Assembly (NCBI GenBank): GCA_051744925.1 | Contig: JBNJDM010000026.1 | Coordinates: 1 to 27,222, forward strand | Source of the DNA: JACKCP01 sp051744925 | GTDB lineage: Bacteria; Desulfobacterota; Desulfobacteria; Desulfobacterales; JACKCP01 | Length of the DNA: 27,222 nt | Direction of reading: 5' to 3' | Part shown: positions 23,021-27,222 of the stretch, piece after piece | How positions within the stretch are numbered: the first letter of the stretch is position 1 | How the letters are laid out: each line of letters begins with the position of its first letter | The notes under the pieces: model-generated | What the model saw: only the letters and a program-made list of their open reading frames with translations | Database searches by the model: none | What the model was told of the DNA's origin: nothing | Position numbers and translations under genes: made by a program

Positions 23021-23049
23021 TTCTGCCCGGATTTTAAGTCCGGGCAGAA
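23021..23049 (+). repeat. GC-rich intercistronic hairpin between betA and betB
   Basis: Perfect 11-bp arms (TTCTGCCCGGA at 23021-23031 and TCCGGGCAGAA at 23039-23049) with a 7-nt loop lie in the 59-nt gap between betA and betB. No T run follows, so it should not be an intrinsic terminator. It may act as an mRNA stabiliser or processing site that sets different BetA and BetB levels, or affect betB translation, as its start lies 25 nt downstream. Confidence 0.7.
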
Positions 23050-23074
23050 AATGTAAAATATATTGAATAATATT

Positions 23075-24553
23075 ATGATTACAAAAAAAATGTTTATAAA
23101 CGGAGACTGGGTCGGGTCTGAATCAGGAAACACAAGGGAGATTATAAACCCTTATAATGGTGAAGTTGTTGCTATTGTTTCCGAAGGTGACCGATCAGAC
23201 AGTATTAAAGCTGTAAAAGCTGCAAGAAAAGCGTTTGACTCCGGTATCTGGTCGTCTCTTACAGGTCATGAAAGAAGTCTTTATTTATACAGACTGTATG
23301 AACTTATAATAAGAGACCATGAAGAGCTTGCCAGGCTTGAAAGCCTTGATACAGGGAAAACTGTAGAGGAAAGCCGCTGGGATATGGACGGAATTGCAGA
23401 TATTTTCAGGCATTATGCATTTGTGGCCGAAGAAAACAAAGGCTATGTTATAGATTCTCCGATCCCGGGGACTTCAAGTTATGCAGCTTTAGAACCTGTT
23501 GGTGTATGCGGACAGATTTCACCGTGGAATTATCCTCTTTTGCAGGCTTCATGGAAAATGGCTCCGGCTCTTGCCGCAGGCTGTACAATTGTAATGAAGC
23601 CAAGTGAAATAACACCTCTTACTGCGGTAAAGATAACAGAACTTGCACAGGAAGCTCAAATCCCGCAAGGTGTTGTAAACCTTGTGCTCGGTCCCGGAAT
23701 TGATGTAGGATCAGAGCTTGCTGAGTCAAAAGATGTAGATCTTATATCTTTTACAGGCGGTATAGTTACAGGAAGAAAAATAATGGAGGCTGCAGCAGTT
23801 TCCAATGTGAAAAAGATTGCTCTTGAGCTGGGCGGTAAAAACCCCAATATTGTATTTGCAGATTATGATTTTGAAACTGCAGTCGATTATGCGCTTAATG
23901 CGGTATTTTTTCATGCAGGTCAGATATGTTCAGCCGGAGCAAGGCTTATGGTTGAATCTTCAATTCATGACAGGTTTGTAAAACAGCTTAAGAAAAGAAT
24001 TGAAAATATAAAACTTGGTTCAGGTTTTGACAAAGATACCCGGATGGGGCCTTTGATTTCTGAAGAGCACAGAGAAAAGATTGAAGAATATGTTGCTCTT
24101 GCAGTAAAAGAGGGTGCAACTCTTGTAACAGGAGGAAAAAGACCTGACGACCCAAAGCTTCAAAATGGGTTCTTTTATCTGCCGACCCTTCTTACTGACT
24201 GCAGGTCAGATATGAAATCTGTTCGTGAAGAAAGCTTTGGTCCTGTAATTACAGTTGAAAAATTCGATAATGAAGATGAAGCTTTAAAACTTGCCAATGA
24301 TACAGACTACGGTCTTGCGGCAGGTTTCTGGACCAATGATTCTAAAAGAATAGAAAAGATGTCAAAAGGTTTAAGGTTTGGAACAGTATGGGTAAATGAT
24401 TTTAACATCTATTACCCAAAAGCTCCCTGGGGAGGATTTAAAACTTCGGGAATAGGAAGAGAGCTTGGTCATGAAGGTTTTCATGAGTACTGTGAGGTAA
24501 AGCATGTGTTTCAAAATTTTGAAACAAAGCCTCAGAACTGGTTTGGTAGTTGA
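23075..24553 (+). CDS. betB: Betaine aldehyde dehydrogenase (BetB/GbsA-like)
   Basis: A 492-residue NAD(P)-dependent aldehyde dehydrogenase that converts betaine aldehyde to glycine betaine. Motifs, numbered from ATG 23075, are the oxyanion asparagine N152 in SPWNYP, KPSEITP (175-181), the cofactor-binding FTGGIVTGR (226-234), the general base E251 in LELGGKNPN and the nucleophile C285 in GQICSAG. The C-terminal PWGGFKTSGIGRELG is typical of the betaine aldehyde group. No clear ribosome-binding site is seen before 23075, and an in-frame TTG at 23063 is also possible. The catalytic set is complete. Assignment to betaine aldehyde rather than another aldehyde relies partly on adjacency to betA and choX. 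Confidence 0.9.
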   Translation: MITKKMFINGDWVGSESGNTREIINPYNGEVVAIVSEGDRSDSIKAVKAARKAFDSGIWSSLTGHERSLYLYRLYELIIRDHEELARLESLDTGKTVEESRWDMDGIADIFRHYAFVAEENKGYVIDSPIPGTSSYAALEPVGVCGQISPWNYPLLQASWKMAPALAAGCTIVMKPSEITPLTAVKITELAQEAQIPQGVVNLVLGPGIDVGSELAESKDVDLISFTGGIVTGRKIMEAAAVSNVKKIALELGGKNPNIVFADYDFETAVDYALNAVFFHAGQICSAGARLMVESSIHDRFVKQLKKRIENIKLGSGFDKDTRMGPLISEEHREKIEEYVALAVKEGATLVTGGKRPDDPKLQNGFFYLPTLLTDCRSDMKSVREESFGPVITVEKFDNEDEALKLANDTDYGLAAGFWTNDSKRIEKMSKGLRFGTVWVNDFNIYYPKAPWGGFKTSGIGRELGHEGFHEYCEVKHVFQNFETKPQNWFGS

Positions 24554-24572
24554 TAAAGGGGTAAGCCCTTTA
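24554..24572 (+). repeat. Small hairpin between betB and choX
   Basis: TAAAGGG (24554-24560), GTAAG, CCCTTTA (24566-24572) is a perfect 7-bp inverted repeat starting directly after the betB stop. No T run follows. It is probably a transcript stability or processing hairpin within the operon. Confidence 0.5.
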
Positions 24573-24633
24573 CAATATACTGCTGCGCAGAATTTCTGCC
24601 GGCAAATCGTTAACTCAACAATAAGGAGATTCA

Positions 24634-25584
24634 ATGTTTAATCTAAATTCAAAAAAACTGATTATTTCTGTTTTTTTAATTTTGTCTGTGGTTTTTGCAG
24701 GTTCTGCATTTGCCAAAGATGAAGTCAGATTTGTAAGCGTCAGCTGGACTGGTGTTACAGTCAAGACTGAACTTGGTGTTAAAATTCTGGAAAGTCTTGG
24801 ATATGAGGCTTCAAACACTATGGTATCTGTTCCCATAGCCTACAAAGCTCTTGATTCCAATGAAGCCGACATTTTTCTTGGCTATTGGTATCCTTCAATG
24901 ACAACAATTGCAAAGGAATATTTCGACAAAGGAACAGTTGATAATTTTGTTGAAAACATGCCCGGAGCAAAATATACGCTTGCAGCTCCTTCATATGTTG
25001 TAGACGGCGGACTTAAAGATTTTTCCGATATTGCCAAGTACGGCGACAAGCTTGACTGGAAGATTTACGGCATTGAAGAAGGTAATGACGGTAATCAGAT
25101 TATTCTTGATATGATTGAAGATGATAAGTTCGGTCTTGGAGATTTTGAACTTGTAACATCAAGTGAAGCAGGAATGCTTTCACAGGTTCAGTCTTATGCA
25201 AAGCGCGACAAGTGGATTGTTTTTCTTGGATGGGCACCTCATCAGATGAACGAAAATATTGATATGAAGTATCTTACAGGTTCAACTTCTGAAACTTTTG
25301 GTGCAAATGACGGTTCAGCAACTGTATATACAAATATCAGAAAAGGTTTTGACAAGGAAATGCCTAATGTTGCAGATTTCCTTAAAAACTTCAAATTCCC
25401 TATTCCTATGATGAACCAGATTATGGCAACACTTCATGAAAATCCAAATATGGATCCTGTTGATGCAGGTCTTGACTGGGTTAAGGATAATCCTGAAATT
25501 TATAAAAAATGGCTTGACGGTATAGAAACCACAGACGGAAAGCCAGCTCTCAAGGCTTTTGAAAAGTATCTTGATACTTTATAA
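24634..25584 (+). CDS. choX: Choline/betaine ABC transporter substrate-binding protein (ChoX/OpuAC-like)
   Basis: A 316-residue periplasmic binding protein with a Sec signal peptide (1-27, cleavage after GSAFA). The OpuAC fold is recognisable by VSWTG (36-40), ADIFLGYWYPSM (78-89) and VFLGWAPHQMN (196-206). The aromatic residues W38, W85, Y114 and W200 sit at a constant offset of five from the cation-binding box I recall for Sinorhizobium ChoX (W43, W90, Y119, W205), and N151 matches its N156. The position equivalent to ChoX D45 is G40. This fits binding of a trimethylammonium compound, most likely choline, supplying BetA and BetB. AAGGAG precedes the start. A terminator follows directly, and no permease or ATPase gene is beside it, so the transporter core must be elsewhere. 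Confidence 0.9.
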   Translation: MFNLNSKKLIISVFLILSVVFAGSAFAKDEVRFVSVSWTGVTVKTELGVKILESLGYEASNTMVSVPIAYKALDSNEADIFLGYWYPSMTTIAKEYFDKGTVDNFVENMPGAKYTLAAPSYVVDGGLKDFSDIAKYGDKLDWKIYGIEEGNDGNQIILDMIEDDKFGLGDFELVTSSEAGMLSQVQSYAKRDKWIVFLGWAPHQMNENIDMKYLTGSTSETFGANDGSATVYTNIRKGFDKEMPNVADFLKNFKFPIPMMNQIMATLHENPNMDPVDAGLDWVKDNPEIYKKWLDGIETTDGKPALKAFEKYLDTL

Positions 25585-25614
25585 TTAATAAATACTTGAT
25601 ATTTTAAAGTATGA

Positions 25615-25652
25615 GGGAGCAGGTCATTGATTATTATGATCTGCTCCCTTTT
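25615..25652 (+). terminator. Rho-independent terminator after choX
   Basis: A 12-pair stem (25615-25626 with 25637-25648, one G-U) with GGGAGCAG/CTGCTCCC at its base and a 10-nt loop is followed by TTTT and further T-rich sequence. It lies 30 nt past the choX stop and closes the bet operon. Confidence 0.88.
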
Positions 25653-25680
25653 ATATTTTCAGGTGATCAGGTAAAACAGT

Positions 25681-26325
25681 TCAGGATTTATAGATTATGT
25701 CTCTGCAGTCCGGGCATACTGTATGAGTAAATCTTGAATTCGATTTTTCTTCAATATAACTTTCAAGCGGCCACCATTTTTTGTTTTTATCCCTTATGCG
25801 CCTGCATCCTGAACATATAGGCAAAAGGCTTTCAAGTTCTTTTACATGTTTTATAAGTTTTTCTTTTTCTTTAAGAGCTTCCCTTAATTCAGCCACAACA
25901 TCTTCTTTTTCCTTTTCTGTTTTTTTTCTCTGATTTATTTCTTTTGAAATACCAACAATTTTAAGGTTTTTATCATCATCTCTTACTATTTTTGCACTTA
26001 TTTCGACCCATGTTTTTGTTTTGTTTTTTCTTATTAATTCTACTTCTGTTTTATAAGAAGAGCTTTTGCCTTCATTGAAATTTTTTAAGGCTTTGTCAGC
26101 AGCTTTTCTGTGTTTTTCTGCAGACTGCGGAGACATAAGTATGTCTATAGGTTTTTCAATCAATTCAGCCTGAGTATAGCCTCTTGCTTCATAAGCATCA
26201 GGGCTGATATATAAAAATGTAAGGTTTTTGGGGTCTATTACCCAGATCGTTTCTATTAGTGACTGAGCAATTTGTCTGTATTTATTCTCATTTTCTGCAA
26301 TCTTTTTTTCAATACTTTTGTTCAT
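25681..26325 (-). CDS. PAS-domain protein with C-terminal CxxC...CxxC module, 214 aa
   Basis: A soluble sensor-type protein. A PAS domain (about 12-135, with WVIDPKNLTFLYISP, ARGYTQAELI and a PAC-like VGISKEINQRK) is followed by a coiled coil (about 135-168) and a short C-terminal module. That module has C171-x2-C174 in PICSGCRRIRD, a WWPLESYIEE stretch, and C204-x2-C207 in HTVCPDC. The four cysteines look like a zinc or redox site, and this tail is one I associate with PAS proteins of Desulfobacterota. There is no kinase, cyclase or DNA-binding domain, so output must be by protein interaction or through the cysteine module. It is a single gene, divergent from ampG. Confidence 0.82.
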   Translation of the reverse strand: MNKSIEKKIAENENKYRQIAQSLIETIWVIDPKNLTFLYISPDAYEARGYTQAELIEKPIDILMSPQSAEKHRKAADKALKNFNEGKSSSYKTEVELIRKNKTKTWVEISAKIVRDDDKNLKIVGISKEINQRKKTEKEKEDVVAELREALKEKEKLIKHVKELESLLPICSGCRRIRDKNKKWWPLESYIEEKSNSRFTHTVCPDCRDIIYKS

Positions 26326-26556
26326 AAAAGACTCCGTAAATTTTTACTTATTCAGTTTTAAAATGGATAAGAGTTCTGCATGACAAAACCGGTTATGTTT
26401 TTGTATCAAGACAATTGAGTAAAGGTTCCTGCCTGGGTTTATCAGAGTCTGGATCTTTGGTGGAAAGCAATACCTGCCAAATGGTTTGACAATTAAAAGA
26501 ACAGGGTATACCTGTTTTTAATATTATAACTTTTTTGAAATGAAATTTAAACAAAT
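26326..26556. other. 231-bp divergent intergenic region with small hairpin and possible promoter
   Basis: Between the PAS gene and ampG there is no supportable gene. AACAGG (26500-26505), GTATA, CCTGTT (26511-26516) followed by TTT forms a small terminator-like hairpin. TTGACA at 26486-26491 with TATACC at 26507-26512 (15-nt spacer) could be a weak promoter for ampG. The two interpretations overlap and neither is firm. Confidence 0.35.
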
Positions 26557-27222
26557 ATGGTATTTGATCATAAAAATACAAGATTATGGATTGAGGCCGC
26601 AGCTTCTGTTTTTCACAGAAGAGTAATAACCATGTTTTTTTTCGGTTTTTCTGCAGGTATGCCTCTTTTGCTGATTTTTTCATCTTTGTCTTTGTGGCTC
26701 AGGGAAGCAGGTGTTGAAAGATCTGCTGTAACCTTTTTCAGCTGGGCAGCGCTTGGATATTCATTTAAATTTATCTGGGCTCCTGTTGTTGATATAATAC
26801 CTGTTTTTTTTCTTTCAAAAATTCTTGGCAGGAGAAGAGGGTGGATTCTTTTATCCCAGCTTCTTATTATAGGCTCTATCTGTGTTATTGCTTTTACAGA
26901 TCCTTCCAAAACAGAGATGCATGTTTATATAAGTGCCATAGGCGCGGTTATGCTCGGTTTTTCTGCAGCAACACAGGATATTGTAATAGATGCATACAGG
27001 ATAGAATCTGCAGGAGTAAAACTTCAGGCAATGATGGCGTCTTCCTATATTGCCGGTTACAGGGGAGGGATGCTTGCAGCAGGAGCAGGAGCTTTGTTTG
27101 CTGCTGATTACCTTGGGTCATCCCAGGGGAATTATGATTACACAGCATGGAAATACACTTATCTAATGATGGCTGCACTCATGCTCATCGGAGTTGTTAC
27201 AACGCTTGTGATCAAAGAACCT
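26557..27222 (+). CDS. ampG: AmpG-type muropeptide permease (MFS), N-terminal 222 codons
   Basis: The open frame from ATG 26557 runs off the window end. It encodes a multi-helix major facilitator protein with strong AmpG-like blocks: FFFGFSAGMPLLL (27-39), LWLREAGVE (46-54), YSFKFIWAPVVD (68-79), GRRRGWILLSQ (91-101) and the family-typical AATQDIVIDAYR (137-148). AmpG imports GlcNAc-anhydro-muropeptides from the periplasm for cell-wall recycling. The chosen start gives the usual N-terminal length. The ribosome-binding site is weak. Eukaryotic acetyl-CoA transporters share part of this pattern, but AmpG is the bacterial reading. Confidence 0.88.
   Translation, partial: MVFDHKNTRLWIEAAASVFHRRVITMFFFGFSAGMPLLLIFSSLSLWLREAGVERSAVTFFSWAALGYSFKFIWAPVVDIIPVFFLSKILGRRRGWILLSQLLIIGSICVIAFTDPSKTEMHVYISAIGAVMLGFSAATQDIVIDAYRIESAGVKLQAMMASSYIAGYRGGMLAAGAGALFAADYLGSSQGNYDYTAWKYTYLMMAALMLIGVVTTLVIKEP

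Noticed and set aside
26393..26909. Two overlapping minus-strand frames opposite the start of ampG
   Set aside because: The plus-strand frame from 26557 to the window end has clear AmpG motifs, so these are antisense shadows.
1..27222. CRISPR array, transposon, prophage, rRNA or tRNA genes
   Set aside because: Reading both strands showed no regularly spaced repeats, transposase or integrase catalytic motifs, or tRNA/rRNA-like sequence.

Overview
The window is AT-rich (about 35-38% G+C by eye) and densely coded. It reads as a chromosomal segment of an anaerobic, low-GC member of the Desulfobacterota, probably a Desulfobacteraceae-like sulfate reducer. This is an inference from three things: a complex I operon with extra Mrp-like subunits, an indolepyruvate:ferredoxin oxidoreductase (iorAB), and a PAS protein and a 128-residue hypothetical protein of types I associate with that group. 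No phage, transposase, CRISPR array, rRNA or tRNA was seen.

Positions 1-8419 (+) hold the membrane half of a respiratory complex I: the end of nuoH, then nuoI, nuoJ, nuoK, an extra antiporter-like subunit (494 aa), a 91-aa two-helix membrane protein, a 590-aa subunit with a NuoL-type C-terminal arm, nuoM and nuoN. The single NuoL expected between NuoK and NuoM is replaced by a translationally coupled three-gene block, giving four antiporter-like subunits in all. A small basic protein, an alpha/beta hydrolase and a conserved hypothetical follow (8465-10034).

Positions 10094-12478 (-) encode a class A penicillin-binding protein (PBP1A). Divergent from it is a tight operon hisI - engB/yihA - era - HNH nuclease (12677-14886, +), closed by a strong terminator. 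A second terminator serves the next minus-strand gene, a 207-aa protein with a resolvase-like helix-turn-helix at its C-terminus.

Positions 15955-19893 (-) are an operon iorA-iorB followed by a secreted FG-GAP/VCBS-like protein. Facing away from it is a choline-to-glycine-betaine module (20569-25584, +): a GntR/FadR-type regulator, choline dehydrogenase (betA), betaine aldehyde dehydrogenase (betB) and a choline-type substrate-binding protein (choX). The 675-bp divergent region between iorA and the regulator contains three GGT-N3-ACC palindromes. One of them overlaps the -10 of a good promoter in front of the regulator gene, which is strong evidence for autoregulation and possibly for shared control with ior.

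The right end has a minus-strand PAS-domain protein with a CxxC...CxxC tail and the first 222 codons of an AmpG-type muropeptide permease running off the window.
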